A stretch of 64,000 nt of DNA from an uncultured bacterium (GCA_903826405.1 CAIKEH010000011.1:1-64000), one strand, 5' to 3'. Positions 18,562 to 28,339 are shown, counted from the stretch's first letter. Program-made: numbers and translations. Notes: generated by a model from the sequence alone, not told the origin.

Positions 18562-18640
18562 ATTACCCTAGACTGCGATTTCGTAGCATTGGATCACAGA
18601 GGGTCCCTTAACTTCAAGAAACAAAACAAACTTTAGTTAA

Positions 18641-19198
18641 ATGAAACTGGCATTCATCATGTACAATGGCATCACCTGGCTGGATCTGGTGGGGTTATAT
18701 GATCCGGTCAGCCGTCTCAAGGGCCTTTCCTATCTGCCTGATCTTGAATGGGATTTCTGTTCCTTCACGGACACAGCAGTGGACGGAGGAGGCTTCAAGG
18801 TCATCCCTGACAAAGTGAAAAACAACCTGTCGGGATATGACGCCATTGTTGTTCCCGGCGGCAGGGGGACACGTGAATTGATGAACGATGAGGCTTTTAT
18901 CGAATGGCTGAGAACGGCGACAACGGAATCACTGAAAATTTCCGTTTGCACAGGAAGTCTGCTTCTGGGAAAAGCCGGTTTTCTGAAAGAGAAAAAGGCC
19001 ACCACCCATTTTGACGAATACGATACGCTGAATCCGCTCTGTGGTGAGGTGATCAAGGAGAGGGTAGTCGAAGACGGTAACTGCATAACAGCAGGCGCCG
19101 TAAGCTCTTCCATCGATCTTGGACTTTATCTCTGCAGGCAATGGGCCGGCGATGAAGCTGACCTCATGGTAAGGTACAAAATGGATTACCGGTGCTGA
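18641..19198 (+). CDS. DJ-1/PfpI family protein
   Basis: A 185-residue class I glutamine-amidotransferase-like protein. The nucleophile elbow is ISVCTGSLLLGKAGFL, with Cys at the usual place, and YDAIVVPGGRGTREL precedes it. The fold includes isonitrile hydratases, proteases, glyoxalases and AraC-linked sensors. The LDLVGLYDP start segment resembles the isonitrile hydratase/ThiJ branch. Substrate unknown. The gene is monocistronic, converging with the HsdR_N-domain gene 3 bp away. Confidence 0.82.
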   Translation: MKLAFIMYNGITWLDLVGLYDPVSRLKGLSYLPDLEWDFCSFTDTAVDGGGFKVIPDKVKNNLSGYDAIVVPGGRGTRELMNDEAFIEWLRTATTESLKISVCTGSLLLGKAGFLKEKKATTHFDEYDTLNPLCGEVIKERVVEDGNCITAGAVSSSIDLGLYLCRQWAGDEADLMVRYKMDYRC

Positions 19199-19201
19199 AC
19201 C

Positions 19202-19642
19202 CTAGAAAGGGAATTTAGGCAATTCGGACAGCCACTTCAAATCCATGCCATCCCTTTGAGCCACATGGCACTCCTCCCCGTTCGTGACCATCAGATAAGT
19301 AACTGGAATAGACAGGTTGTATCTCAGCAGTTGCATCAATACCGACTCCCCTAAACTAACTGCAGGTGCTTTACACTCCACCATCATCCAGGGTTGATGC
19401 TTCCGGTCATGAATCACGATATCGAATCTTTTCCTCAATTCCCCAAGAGATAATTCTCTTTCCACTGCGATCAAAGAGGAAGGATAGCCCAAAGACATCA
19501 CCATCCACCTGATCGTATTTTGGCGAACCCATTCCTCCGGGGTGAGCACGACCCATCGGCGCCTACACTGATCGAAGATCTGACGTCTTCCATCCACCTC
19601 TCTGAATCTGAAATCAGGTTCTGGATAAACCGGTGTGATCAT
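19202..19642 (-). CDS. Stand-alone HsdR N-terminal (PD-(D/E)XK) domain protein
   Basis: A 146-residue protein consisting of the nuclease-fold domain found at the N-terminus of type I restriction HsdR subunits. The PD-(D/E)XK pieces are visible: RFDIVIHDR, then WMMVECKAP (E-x-K), then QLLRYN. There is no helicase, HsdM or HsdS nearby, so it is not a restriction system. Similar small proteins seem widespread and conserved in Bacteroidota; their role is unknown to me. It may bind or process nucleic acid. It is divergent from the VOC gene. Confidence 0.75.
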   Translation of the reverse strand: MITPVYPEPDFRFREVDGRRQIFDQCRRRWVVLTPEEWVRQNTIRWMVMSLGYPSSLIAVERELSLGELRKRFDIVIHDRKHQPWMMVECKAPAVSLGESVLMQLLRYNLSIPVTYLMVTNGEECHVAQRDGMDLKWLSELPKFPF

Positions 19643-19681
19643 GATGCAAAGTAATTGCTATTTTTAGGAAACACAACGCAT

Positions 19682-20086
19682 ATGCAACTTGAACATGCTG
19701 CCATTTGGACGGAGGACCTGGAAAAAATGAAGGACTATTACATTGGCTATTTCGAAGCTACTGCGGGAGCCATGTACACCAATCCCAAGACCCAATTCCA
19801 AAGCTATTTCCTGTCTTTTGATGGTGGCGCACGGCTTGAGATCATGCATCGACCCGGTATCCCACAGAATCAGAACGACAGGATTGGCGATCAGCATATC
19901 GGACTCATCCATCTTGCATTCGCACTTGATAACGAAAAACAGGTGGATGACAAAGCAATGGAATTGAATGCCGCAGGCTTCAGCATCTTACGGGGACCCA
20001 GATGGACAGGTGACGGTTACTATGAATTCGAGACCGCCGACCCCGACGGCAACAGACTTGAAGTCACCTTTACCCAAAGTAAATGA
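19682..20086 (+). CDS. VOC (glyoxalase/bleomycin-resistance fold) protein
   Basis: A 134-residue single vicinal-oxygen-chelate protein. It shows LEHAAIWTEDLEKMKDYYIGYF, GARLEIMHRP, HIGLIHLAFALD and YYEFETADPDGNRLEVTFTQ. Likely metal ligands are H4, E56, H76 and E126 by family pattern. Members include lactoylglutathione lyases and isomerases; the actual reaction is open. I start at the ATG at 19682, since earlier codons in frame add a non-conserved tail. The ABC ATPase gene follows. Confidence 0.8.
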   Translation: MQLEHAAIWTEDLEKMKDYYIGYFEATAGAMYTNPKTQFQSYFLSFDGGARLEIMHRPGIPQNQNDRIGDQHIGLIHLAFALDNEKQVDDKAMELNAAGFSILRGPRWTGDGYYEFETADPDGNRLEVTFTQSK

Positions 20087-20147
20087 AAGTGGTACCCTGA
20101 GTATTATACTATCCTCTAGATCACTATTACATCAAAAATATTCCAGA

Positions 20148-21848
20148 TTGCTCCCCTTGCTGTCGATAAAAGACCTTGGAATTCACTTCCTAAAGGATGG
20201 TATGGAAAGTATTGCAGTCGATGGGTTGAATATGATCCTCGACAGAGGTGAGATCCTCGCATTGGTCGGAGAATCTGGATCGGGCAAATCCGTCACTGCA
20301 CTTTCCATACTTGGTCTGCTCCCCACCCCTCCTGCTCGGTACTCTTCTGGTGAGATACTTTTCTCAGCGAACGGAACCGACCAGACCGATCTCATGAAGG
20401 TGGATAAATCAGAGCTGATGAAGATCAGGGGCGGCCGTATTTCCATGATCTTTCAAGAGCCAATGACCTCACTGAACCCGGTAATAAGCTGCGGAAGGCA
20501 AGTTGCAGAAGCCATACGGAATCAGGAAAAGATCAGAAGAACGGAAGCCAAGTCAAAGACCGTTGAACTGTTCAGAAAGGTTGAATTGCCGGATCCACAC
20601 AGCATCTACAACAGGTTTCCACATCAGCTCAGTGGAGGGCAGAAACAACGAGTCATGATAGCCATGGCAATGAGTGGAAACCCGAAACTGCTGATTGCCG
20701 ATGAACCCACCACCGCACTCGATGCCTCCGTTCAAAAGACCATTCTGGATCTTATACGCAAATTGCAAAGGGAGCATGGCATGGGAGTCCTCTTCATCAC
20801 ACACGATCTGGCCGTGGTATCAGAATTTGCTGATAAGGTTGCCGTGATGTATCATGGAAAGATCGTGGAGTCCGGGAAGGTGACCGAAGTATTCCAAAAT
20901 CCGTATAATCCCTATACAAAAGCATTACTTGCCTGCAGGCCCAGCATTCAATGGAAAGGGAAAAGACTGCCTGTTATTGCTGATTTCATGGATAAGGAAC
21001 CAGAAGATTTGCTGCGGGCCGCAACACCCCACCAAAGGAAAAATAAGCCGCCGGATTTCCATCCACTGGTCGAAGTAAATGGACTCAAAGTATGGTTCCC
21101 AAAAAGATCCTCATTGCCAGGCAAATCAGGAGGTTACCAAAAAGCTGTCGATGGGGTGAGTTTCCATATCCATGCAGGAGAAACAGTAGGCATCGTTGGT
21201 GAATCAGGGTGTGGGAAAACCACTCTGGGCAGGACTCTTTTAGGCCTCTTGACCCCAACTGCAGGTTCGATCAGCTTTGCAGGGCAAGCAACATCAACCA
21301 TAAATAGAAAGGCATGGCGGGAACTCAGGAGTCAGTTACAGGTGGTATTTCAAGATCCTTTCTCTTCCCTTAACCCGCGCATCACCATAGGAGAAGCCAT
21401 TTCTGAGCCTCTTCGTGTACATGGATCTTCTTCAAGCATTCGCGAACTAAGAGACAAAGTCAATGGAATGATGGAGAGGGTTGGTCTCCAGGCAGATCAC
21501 TACGGGCGGTACCCTCATGAATTCTCCGGCGGTCAAAGGCAAAGGATCGGTATTGCCCGTGCGCTTATCCTTGAACCCCAGTTCATTGTTTTTGACGAAT
21601 CGGTTTCCGCACTGGATGTAAGCATTCAGGCCCAAGTGCTCAACTTGCTGAACGACCTGAAAGAGGAATTTGGGTTCACCTCACTCTTCATCTCTCACGA
21701 TCTGTCCGTTGTGCAGTACATCAGCGACCGCATCATCGTGATGAATCAGGGAAAGATAGTGGAAGAGGGGCCGTCAGACCAGATCTTCCGTCACCCAAAA
21801 TCGAATTATACCCAAAAACTGGTCGAGTCCATGCCCAAGGTTATGTGA
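20148..21848 (+). CDS. Twin-domain ABC transporter ATPase (peptide/nickel importer type)
   Basis: About 566 residues with two complete ATPase modules. The first has GESGSGKSVTALS, LSGGQKQRVMIAMAM and LLIADEPTTALD; the second has GESGCGKTTLGR, FSGGQRQRIGIARAL and IVFDESVSALDVS. This DppD-DppF fusion (YejF/GsiA-like) powers import of oligopeptides or similar solutes. No permease or binding-protein genes are nearby. The start is uncertain: no ATG fits well, and I favour a TTG at 20148 (MLPLLSIKDL); TTG at 20157 is equally possible. The second module has aspartate-glutamate-serine (DES) in place of the usual DEP after Walker B, which is known in this family. Confidence 0.88.
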   Translation: MLPLLSIKDLGIHFLKDGMESIAVDGLNMILDRGEILALVGESGSGKSVTALSILGLLPTPPARYSSGEILFSANGTDQTDLMKVDKSELMKIRGGRISMIFQEPMTSLNPVISCGRQVAEAIRNQEKIRRTEAKSKTVELFRKVELPDPHSIYNRFPHQLSGGQKQRVMIAMAMSGNPKLLIADEPTTALDASVQKTILDLIRKLQREHGMGVLFITHDLAVVSEFADKVAVMYHGKIVESGKVTEVFQNPYNPYTKALLACRPSIQWKGKRLPVIADFMDKEPEDLLRAATPHQRKNKPPDFHPLVEVNGLKVWFPKRSSLPGKSGGYQKAVDGVSFHIHAGETVGIVGESGCGKTTLGRTLLGLLTPTAGSISFAGQATSTINRKAWRELRSQLQVVFQDPFSSLNPRITIGEAISEPLRVHGSSSSIRELRDKVNGMMERVGLQADHYGRYPHEFSGGQRQRIGIARALILEPQFIVFDESVSALDVSIQAQVLNLLNDLKEEFGFTSLFISHDLSVVQYISDRIIVMNQGKIVEEGPSDQIFRHPKSNYTQKLVESMPKVM

Positions 21849-22051
21849 AGGAGATCATTGTTCCGAACCTTGGTTTTTCTTCAGAAATTGGATAAACGTA
21901 AAAAATACGCTGAAATGCATTAACTTGCGCACTTAATTAAGCCATTACATGGACAAATCTGGTGCCGTAAGATCAGGTTTGAACAGGGCCATCGAAAGAT
22001 GCCCGATTTTCCCGGTTTGTCTCATGTGGCCTCCTCAAAAGACCTATACAC

Positions 22052-23101
22052 ATGAAACTATCCCAATTCCGCTTTGATCTCCCACTCAACCTTATCGCAC
22101 AACATCCCACAAAAAAAAGGGAAGATGCCCGAATGATGGTGGTTGACCGCCAGACAGGCAATATCGAGAATCGGCACTTCAGGGATATCATGGAATATTT
22201 CGAAGACAAGGATGTATTCGTCGTCAATAACACGAAAGTCTTTCCGGCTCGTATGTACGGACGAAAGGAGAAGACCGGTGCCAAAATCGAGGTTTTTCTG
22301 CTTCGTGAACTCAACAAACAGAACAGGCTTTGGGATGTGATCGTTGATCCCGCAAGAAAGATCAGGGTTGGGAACAAATTGTATTTCGGGGAAAACGATG
22401 AAATGGTCGCAGAAGTGATCGACAACACTACATCCCGCGGCAGAACGATCCGTTTCCTTTTTGACGGCCCGGAAGAGGAATTCAAAGCGATTCTCAATAC
22501 CCTGGGCGAGACCCCATTGCCCAAATATATCAAACGCAAACCCGACGAAGAGGACCGTGAACGTTACCAGACAGTCTATGCAAAACATGAAGGTGCCGTG
22601 GCCGCTCCTACCGCCGGCCTACATTTCAGCATAGAACTCATCAAGAAACTCGAGATCAAGGGTATCCGTTTTGCCGAAGCGACTCTGCATACCGGTCTCG
22701 GAACTTTCCGTCCCATCGAAGTGGAAGACCTGAGCAAGCACAAGATGGACGCGGAATATTATCGAATCGAGGATAGTGCATGTCGTATTGTGAATAAAGC
22801 AAAGACCGAAGGCCATCGTATCTGTTCCATAGGAACTACCACGATGAGGGCACTCGAAACCTCTTTTACAGCTGAACGGTTGCTGAAACCTTCAGAAGGA
22901 TGGACGAACATATTCATACATCCTCCTTATGATTTCGCCATTTCCGACGCCTTGGTCACCAATTTCCACCTTCCAAAAACCAGCCTGCTGATCATGGTTT
23001 GTGCCTTCGCTGGTTATGACCTTGCCATGGAAGCCTATAAAAAGGCTATTAAGGACAAATATCGTTTCTTCAGTTACGGTGATGCGATGCTGGTGATCTG
23101 A
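22052..23101 (+). CDS. queA: S-adenosylmethionine:tRNA ribosyltransferase-isomerase
   Basis: A 349-residue QueA, which adds the cyclopentenediol-precursor group of AdoMet to preQ1 at tRNA position 34 in queuosine synthesis. Hallmarks are [12 protein letters not shown] at the start, [45 protein letters not shown] and [17 protein letters not shown]. Full length. It is preceded by about 200 bp without a gene and followed by a glycosyltransferase gene. Confidence 0.95.
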   Translation: MKLSQFRFDLPLNLIAQHPTKKREDARMMVVDRQTGNIENRHFRDIMEYFEDKDVFVVNNTKVFPARMYGRKEKTGAKIEVFLLRELNKQNRLWDVIVDPARKIRVGNKLYFGENDEMVAEVIDNTTSRGRTIRFLFDGPEEEFKAILNTLGETPLPKYIKRKPDEEDRERYQTVYAKHEGAVAAPTAGLHFSIELIKKLEIKGIRFAEATLHTGLGTFRPIEVEDLSKHKMDAEYYRIEDSACRIVNKAKTEGHRICSIGTTTMRALETSFTAERLLKPSEGWTNIFIHPPYDFAISDALVTNFHLPKTSLLIMVCAFAGYDLAMEAYKKAIKDKYRFFSYGDAMLVI

Positions 23102-23204
23102 TCAGGATCCTCACCATGCTTCTTGCTGGGTATCTGACCGCCAAATACCGGTGATGTTGCGGAAATCATCTCAAAATGATATCTTGCCCGTACTTGACCC
23201 CAGC

Positions 23205-24332
23205 ATGACAATAGGCATAGAGGCACAGCGTGTTTTCCGAGACAGGAAACATGGCATCGAGATCGTTGCCTTGGAATTGATCCATGCCCTTCAGCGGCTG
23301 GACAAAGTGAACCAATACCACATTTATGTAAAGCCCGATACTCAGAAACAGAGTCTGTCTCCTACAGAAAATTTCACCATCATCCCCGTCAAAGGAGCGC
23401 CATACCCCATTTGGGAGCAATATCATTTGCCCCGTAAAATAAAAGACAGGGGGCTGGGCTTACTCCATAGTACCGGCAACACCGCACCGCTGAAGATCAG
23501 TATTCCCAAGATTGTTACCCTCCACGATGTGATCTACATGGAAGATAACGGCTATCGGGGATCAACCTATCAGGATTTCGGGAACCTGTACAGAAGATGG
23601 GTAGTACCGCGAATTATAGATAGTTGCGCAGCCGTGATCACTGTTTCTCAATGGGAAAAGTCAAGGATCATCAACCAGCTCGGCATCCCGGAGGAAAAAA
23701 TGCACCTCATTCCGAACGCCGTCAACGTCCGGTTCAACAACAAATATGAGCTGCATGAACTGGAGTCCGTCAGGGAACTTTACCACTTGCCTTCCGCCTT
23801 CATCCTTTGTCTGGGAAACGCCGCCTCCCGAAAGAATACGGTCGCTTCCATCCAGGCTTATGACATCTACACTCAAAAAGCAAGCGACCCTGTGCCCATG
23901 GTAATATTGGATTACAACCGCGCGCAGCTAGCCTTTTTATTAAAGACCTTGGGCAAAGAAGATCTCATGGACAGGATCCATACCCCAGGATACATCCCCA
24001 CCCAAAGGATGCCTTTTATATACAATCTGGCATCCCTTTTCCTTTTCACTTCATTAAGGGAAAGTTTCGGACTACCCATTTTGGAATCCATGGCCTGCGG
24101 GACGCCAGTTGTCACATCGGACCTTTCCGCCATTCCAGAGACAGGAGGCAGTGCCGCATGGTATGGGAACCCCAATGATCCTGAATCAGTGGCATATGGT
24201 ATGCTCTCGCTGCTTCAGAATAGCAACCTGTACGAAATGTTCCGTGAAAAAGGATTGAAACGTGCCGAGAACTTCTCCTGGGACAACACCGCAACGAAGG
24301 TGCTTGAATTGTACAAAAAAACCATTGGTTGA
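23205..24332 (+). CDS. GT4-type glycosyltransferase
   Basis: A GT-B fold family 1/GT4 enzyme of about 375 residues. It shows GIEAQRVFRDRKHGIEIVALE (N-terminal donor/acceptor cleft), PKIVTLHDVIYME, SFGLPILESMACGTPVVTS (the E-x7-E retaining motif) and WYGNPNDPESVA. The acceptor and sugar are unknown. Frames start with GTG/ATG at 23151/23154, but relatives begin at the equivalent of the ATG at 23205 (MTIGIEAQ). It stands alone between queA and lysC rather than in a polysaccharide cluster. Confidence 0.82.
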   Translation: MTIGIEAQRVFRDRKHGIEIVALELIHALQRLDKVNQYHIYVKPDTQKQSLSPTENFTIIPVKGAPYPIWEQYHLPRKIKDRGLGLLHSTGNTAPLKISIPKIVTLHDVIYMEDNGYRGSTYQDFGNLYRRWVVPRIIDSCAAVITVSQWEKSRIINQLGIPEEKMHLIPNAVNVRFNNKYELHELESVRELYHLPSAFILCLGNAASRKNTVASIQAYDIYTQKASDPVPMVILDYNRAQLAFLLKTLGKEDLMDRIHTPGYIPTQRMPFIYNLASLFLFTSLRESFGLPILESMACGTPVVTSDLSAIPETGGSAAWYGNPNDPESVAYGMLSLLQNSNLYEMFREKGLKRAENFSWDNTATKVLELYKKTIG

Positions 24333-24403
24333 ATAACCTGATCTGCGGGAATCAACCCCGCTACATTCCATCGAAACTTAAACTGCGACAGCACCTAAAA
24401 TCA

Positions 24404-25726
24404 TCAGTCCAGCCCGAATAATCCTCTATTGAGCAATTGAAGCGTGGTCACCTTGTGCGAATCGGGGACCAGCAAAGTAACATTGTGAGGGCTTCCTCCA
24501 TAACTGACCATGCTGACCGGAACATCTTCCAATGAAGCGAAAAGTTTACTCAGAACGCCTTTCGATTGTGCAAGTTGATTACCCACGACAGAAATGATGG
24601 TTTGACCTTTGCTGACCTCAACATCTCCGAAGGGCTCAAGCTCCTTGAGTATTTGATCCAGATTGGACGCCGTGTCAATGGTCAGTGATACTGCCACTTC
24701 CGATGTGGTGATCATATCTATAGGGGTCCGATACTTCTCGAACACCTCGAAGATCTTACGCAAAAAGCCATAAGCCAGCAACATTCGACTGCTCTTTATC
24801 CGTATCCCTATGATCCCATCTTTTGCGGCAATGGCCTTGACTCCCATGCTGTCTGCTTCTTCCACAATGATGGTGCCTTTTGCTTCAGGCTGCATGGTAT
24901 TCAGCAACCTGACTGGAATCTTGTATTGTTGTGCAGGCCAAATGGAAGCCGGATGCAGAATCTTGGCACCGAAATATGCCAGTTCCGCCGCTTCATCGAA
25001 ACTCAGTTGTTCGATAGGAAATGTCTTTTTTACAACCCTGGGGTCATTGTTGTGCATGCCATCTATATCGGTCCAGATCTCACAAACACTTGCGTTTGCT
25101 GCAGCTGCAATGAGTGATGCGGAATAATCACTACCACCTCTCTTCAGGTTGTCCACTTCGCCCCGGGCGTTACGGCATATATAACCCTGGGTTATGTACA
25201 ACTGTTTTCCCGGATGACGGGATAACCATTCGTTCAATTTGGCACGAATGGGAATGATCTGGGGTTCATCATGGGAGTCTATACTCATGAACTCCAAGGC
25301 AGGAAGCAGCATATGCCCGATCCCTTTTTCCTCGAGATAAATACAGAACAACTTGGTGCTCATGAGTTCACCCTGAGCGAGTATATCCTTATTGAGCGCC
25401 TCATTGAAAGAAATACGCAGTATGATATTCAGGAATTCAAAATGCTCTGACAACACAGCCCGACCTTTTGCCCGTGCAGTTTCACCGAGGACAAGATCTT
25501 CAACGAATTTCTGGTAATGGGCTTCAAGTGCATCGATCTTTGACTTTGCCGTGCTCTTGTCTCCTTCCAAGAGAGAATCACCTATGGCGACAAGAGCATT
25601 GGTAGTACCACTGAGCGCACTCAGCACAACGATCTTCTCCTCATTATCCCTTATGATCAGTTCTGCAACCTGGTGCATCCTCTCCGGCTTGCCCACAGAG
25701 GTGCCGCCAAATTTCATGATCTTCAT
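24404..25726 (-). CDS. lysC: Aspartate kinase
   Basis: A 440-residue monofunctional aspartokinase catalysing the first step towards lysine, threonine, methionine and isoleucine. MKIMKFGGTSVGKPERM opens the kinase domain; GYICRNARGEVDNLKRGGSDYSASL carries the catalytic and ATP-binding block. Residues from about 285 on form tandem ACT domains (MLLAYGFLRKIFEVFEKY, TIISVVGNQLAQSKGVL), the site of allosteric control. It faces the glycosyltransferase gene and follows the Ldh-type gene on the same strand. Confidence 0.92.
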   Translation of the reverse strand: MKIMKFGGTSVGKPERMHQVAELIIRDNEEKIVVLSALSGTTNALVAIGDSLLEGDKSTAKSKIDALEAHYQKFVEDLVLGETARAKGRAVLSEHFEFLNIILRISFNEALNKDILAQGELMSTKLFCIYLEEKGIGHMLLPALEFMSIDSHDEPQIIPIRAKLNEWLSRHPGKQLYITQGYICRNARGEVDNLKRGGSDYSASLIAAAANASVCEIWTDIDGMHNNDPRVVKKTFPIEQLSFDEAAELAYFGAKILHPASIWPAQQYKIPVRLLNTMQPEAKGTIIVEEADSMGVKAIAAKDGIIGIRIKSSRMLLAYGFLRKIFEVFEKYRTPIDMITTSEVAVSLTIDTASNLDQILKELEPFGDVEVSKGQTIISVVGNQLAQSKGVLSKLFASLEDVPVSMVSYGGSPHNVTLLVPDSHKVTTLQLLNRGLFGLD

Positions 25727-25808
25727 GTGTTATCCTTTTGATTCGAAAAAGTCAAATGATGATGAATCCGATGGATCTTGATCTACATCCCATCTGAAGG
25801 CGGCGAAT

Positions 25809-26885
25809 TTACAACTTGATGCCGAACTTTTGTCCAACTTCATCAAGATCCGACCACACGGAAGGGTGAATAGGAATGCCGTGTTCCTGTCTAAATGCAG
25901 CAGCCTCTCTTTCCGGATCTCCTGGGATGAGGACACGGGACTGACCTTCAACGGGCTTCGCAGATCTAAAACGCCTTATCCAGTTATCCATGTTGTATTT
26001 GAAATCCTCAGCCTTCCTGAAAGCATCGATACGCATGGCACCGAAGAAATGTCCTATGCCCTTCCCGGGCGGATCCAACGGCAAAGCAACATATGCTGGG
26101 AATGGCGGTACCCATGGACCATAATTCGCCCCACTGAATACTGCAGAAAAAATATCAACTATGGCGCCAAGTGCATATCCTTTATGACTGCCGTGCTCAC
26201 GGTCTCCACCCAATGGTAACAGGGCTCCGCCTTTTTTCAAAGCATGTGCATCGGTGACGGACCGACCTTCTGAATCCTGTATCCACCCTTCCGGAGTATC
26301 CTCCCCCTTACGCTGCAAAATCTCCAACTTACCATTAGCAGCGGTTGTCGTTGCCATGTCAGCTACGAATGCAGGTTCTTCTCCGGCCGGTATCGCCACA
26401 CAGATCGGATTCGTCCCCAACATCCTTTCCGTGGAAAATGTAGGAGCAACCAGTGCACTTGCATTGGTCATGGCAATGCCAACCATATCCTTATCCAATG
26501 CCCTCATAGCATGAACAGCAGCAATGCCGAAATGATTGCTGTTTTGCACACTGACCCATCCAGTACCCGCAGACTCCGCTTTTTGTATGGCCAACTGCAT
26601 AGCAAAGGGAGCCACAACAAGTCCGAGTCCACCATCCCCATCCACCACAGCTGTCGAAGGAGATTCGTGTATGATGCTTATCCGGGGATCGGCCTTTATC
26701 CTGCCAACCTCCCACAGCCTTATATAACCACTCAAACGAGCAACACCATGCGAATCAATACCTCGAAGATCCGCTGATAGTAAGGTCTCCGCAGCCAATT
26801 TGGCATCTGCCGAAGAACAACCCATCTTCAGGAATACATTTTCCGTGAAAGCATATAGCGTTGCATGTCCTATTGTCTTTCCCAT
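25809..26885 (-). CDS. Malate/L-lactate dehydrogenase family oxidoreductase
   Basis: A 358-residue NAD(P)-dependent enzyme of the Ldh2/MDH family (AllD, ComC, DpkA), with its own fold unrelated to classic MDH. Typical blocks are LRGIDSHGVARLSGY, GWVSVQNSNHFGIAA (catalytic His), LGTNPICVAIPAG and GSHKGYALGAIVDIFSAV. It could act on malate, lactate, ureidoglycolate or sulfolactate; context does not decide. A -7 element ends only 4 bp before its ATG, which suggests a leaderless mRNA. Confidence 0.87.
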   Translation of the reverse strand: MGKTIGHATLYAFTENVFLKMGCSSADAKLAAETLLSADLRGIDSHGVARLSGYIRLWEVGRIKADPRISIIHESPSTAVVDGDGGLGLVVAPFAMQLAIQKAESAGTGWVSVQNSNHFGIAAVHAMRALDKDMVGIAMTNASALVAPTFSTERMLGTNPICVAIPAGEEPAFVADMATTTAANGKLEILQRKGEDTPEGWIQDSEGRSVTDAHALKKGGALLPLGGDREHGSHKGYALGAIVDIFSAVFSGANYGPWVPPFPAYVALPLDPPGKGIGHFFGAMRIDAFRKAEDFKYNMDNWIRRFRSAKPVEGQSRVLIPGDPEREAAAFRQEHGIPIHPSVWSDLDEVGQKFGIKL

Positions 26886-26889
26886 TCGG

Positions 26890-26897
26890 CAAAAATA
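26890..26897 (-). promoter_or_regulatory. -7 element immediately before the Ldh-type gene
   Basis: On the minus strand TATTTTTG matches TAnnTTTG. A TCTG, one mismatch from TTTG, lies 19 bp further upstream, the usual spacing. With the ATG only 4 bp past the element, the transcript would have almost no leader. Confidence 0.5.
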
Positions 26898-26950
26898 CGC
26901 GCCCCACTTCAGACTACAGAACAGAGCGGAAGATTTCGGTAATTTGCGTC

Positions 26951-28210
26951 ATGGCTAATTTGGTTCCCCTGATATTCTTCCTGATGTCCTTTTTGGGTGC
27001 ATGCGGACAATTATCAATGGATGTTATCAAAACATCCTTTGTGCTCCAAATGCAACGCCAGAAAATGGAAAAGGGCCTCCATGACTACACCATCAATGGA
27101 AGTTTTTCCCTTCCATTGAACAAAGAGAACGAATACCGCTACCAGTCCGCATTCTGGGCTATCAGTCAGTTCCTCATCGCAGACAGCAATGTTCTTTTGG
27201 GCTTCAGAAAATCATTGGACTCTTACGACAGCCTGGAAAAAGAGACCAAGCGATCTTTCTTGGATGCACTTTATGCAGTGGATCCATCCGGTTTTGAAAA
27301 AGAGGTCTGGCAGAAAATACAAAAAGAAAACGATCCAAAACTAATGGCCATGGGCCTGCTATTCCTGAACAGACGGTCCGGAAACCAATACCCGGTGGAG
27401 AAATTGATGGCAACGGCACGCCAAAAATTTCCGCCCGATGGCAAATGGCCGGTCATGGATGCCCTCGACGGATGGATGAAAGATAAACCACCACCACTGC
27501 CCCCTCTTCAAGACCTTCTGCAGTTCAACAAAGAGAGAGGAATAAAAGTGATATATTCTTTTCAAAGGCACGACCGTGATCAGCAAGGTCTGGCCATCAT
27601 TCAATACGCCGACGGCAAACTGGCCCGTGATGAGCAGGGCAAGATCATCAGCATAAGGCAACTCGCACGTAGCGGCTCTTCCCTACCCTACTTCATCACC
27701 AATGGAAACACCCCGCAGGGTATTTATTCCATTCAAGGGATCGACACTTCATATAACAATTTCATCGGCCCCACGCCCAACCTGCAACTGATCATGCCGA
27801 ATGAATACTACTGGAACGCTTTTTTCCATTCCACGTTGGATACAACAAACGCCATCACAGCCTATCGCTCCCTGATGCCCGAAACCTGGATGTATCATGT
27901 CCCCATGATGGAATCATTCACTGCAGGAAAACTTGGCCGTACGGAGATCATCGCCCACGGGACTACCATCGATCCTCAATACTTTTCCGGCAAACCTTAT
28001 CACCCCATATCCCCCACACTGGGATGCCTTTGCTCCAGGGAAAGTTGGAATACCACTACAGGACACCTCATCGAGAGTGAACAGTTCAGACTAGTGGATA
28101 CTTTCCTGAAAACGACCGGCAATAACGGCTACCTTTTCGTCATTGATCTAGACTCACAACACAAACCCGTAGGTTTGGATGAATTGGAGGAAATGCTGAA
28201 AGATTTCTGA
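26951..28210 (+). CDS. Lipoprotein with L,D-transpeptidase-like features
   Basis: A lipoprotein of about 419 residues: signal peptide LVPLIFFLMSFLGAC with the lipobox cysteine at residue 16. The N-terminal 180 residues are helical and unfamiliar. The C-terminal part has three hints of a YkuD fold: NTPQGIYSIQG (TPxG), EIIAHGTTID (His-Gly) and PISPTLGCLCSRESW (Gly-Cys catalytic region). The match is loose: the usual SHGC is TLGC. It may crosslink or modify peptidoglycan from the envelope, or be a degenerate relative. The frame opens at 26861, but the ATG at 26951 begins the signal peptide. Confidence 0.6.
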   Translation: MANLVPLIFFLMSFLGACGQLSMDVIKTSFVLQMQRQKMEKGLHDYTINGSFSLPLNKENEYRYQSAFWAISQFLIADSNVLLGFRKSLDSYDSLEKETKRSFLDALYAVDPSGFEKEVWQKIQKENDPKLMAMGLLFLNRRSGNQYPVEKLMATARQKFPPDGKWPVMDALDGWMKDKPPPLPPLQDLLQFNKERGIKVIYSFQRHDRDQQGLAIIQYADGKLARDEQGKIISIRQLARSGSSLPYFITNGNTPQGIYSIQGIDTSYNNFIGPTPNLQLIMPNEYYWNAFFHSTLDTTNAITAYRSLMPETWMYHVPMMESFTAGKLGRTEIIAHGTTIDPQYFSGKPYHPISPTLGCLCSRESWNTTTGHLIESEQFRLVDTFLKTTGNNGYLFVIDLDSQHKPVGLDELEEMLKDF

Positions 28211-28287
28211 TCTTATCTTTTTCTTTTTCTGAAATCCCCATTTCTAGATTACCTCCATTCATAGGTTCATTCTACATTATCGCGGAC

Positions 28288-28314
28288 AAAAAAAAGACCC
28301 GAATACCGGGTCTT
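28288..28314 (-). terminator. Rho-independent terminator of ssb
   Basis: Stem AAGACCCG (28294-28301) and CGGGTCTT (28307-28314) with a 5-base loop. On the minus strand it is followed by a T-run (A-run at 28288-28295). It lies 26 bp beyond the ssb stop. Confidence 0.9.
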
Positions 28315-28339
28315 GGTGCAGAATGTGATACCGCTGGAT

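Noticed and set aside
19202-19642. HsdR N-terminal domain read as part of a restriction system
   Set aside because: No HsdM, HsdS or helicase half is nearby, the protein is only 146 residues and complete, and similar stand-alone proteins seem common in the phylum.
24346-24361. GCGGG...CCCGC hairpin between the glycosyltransferase and lysC as terminator
   Set aside because: Neither strand has a run of T after the stem, so it is too weak to call.
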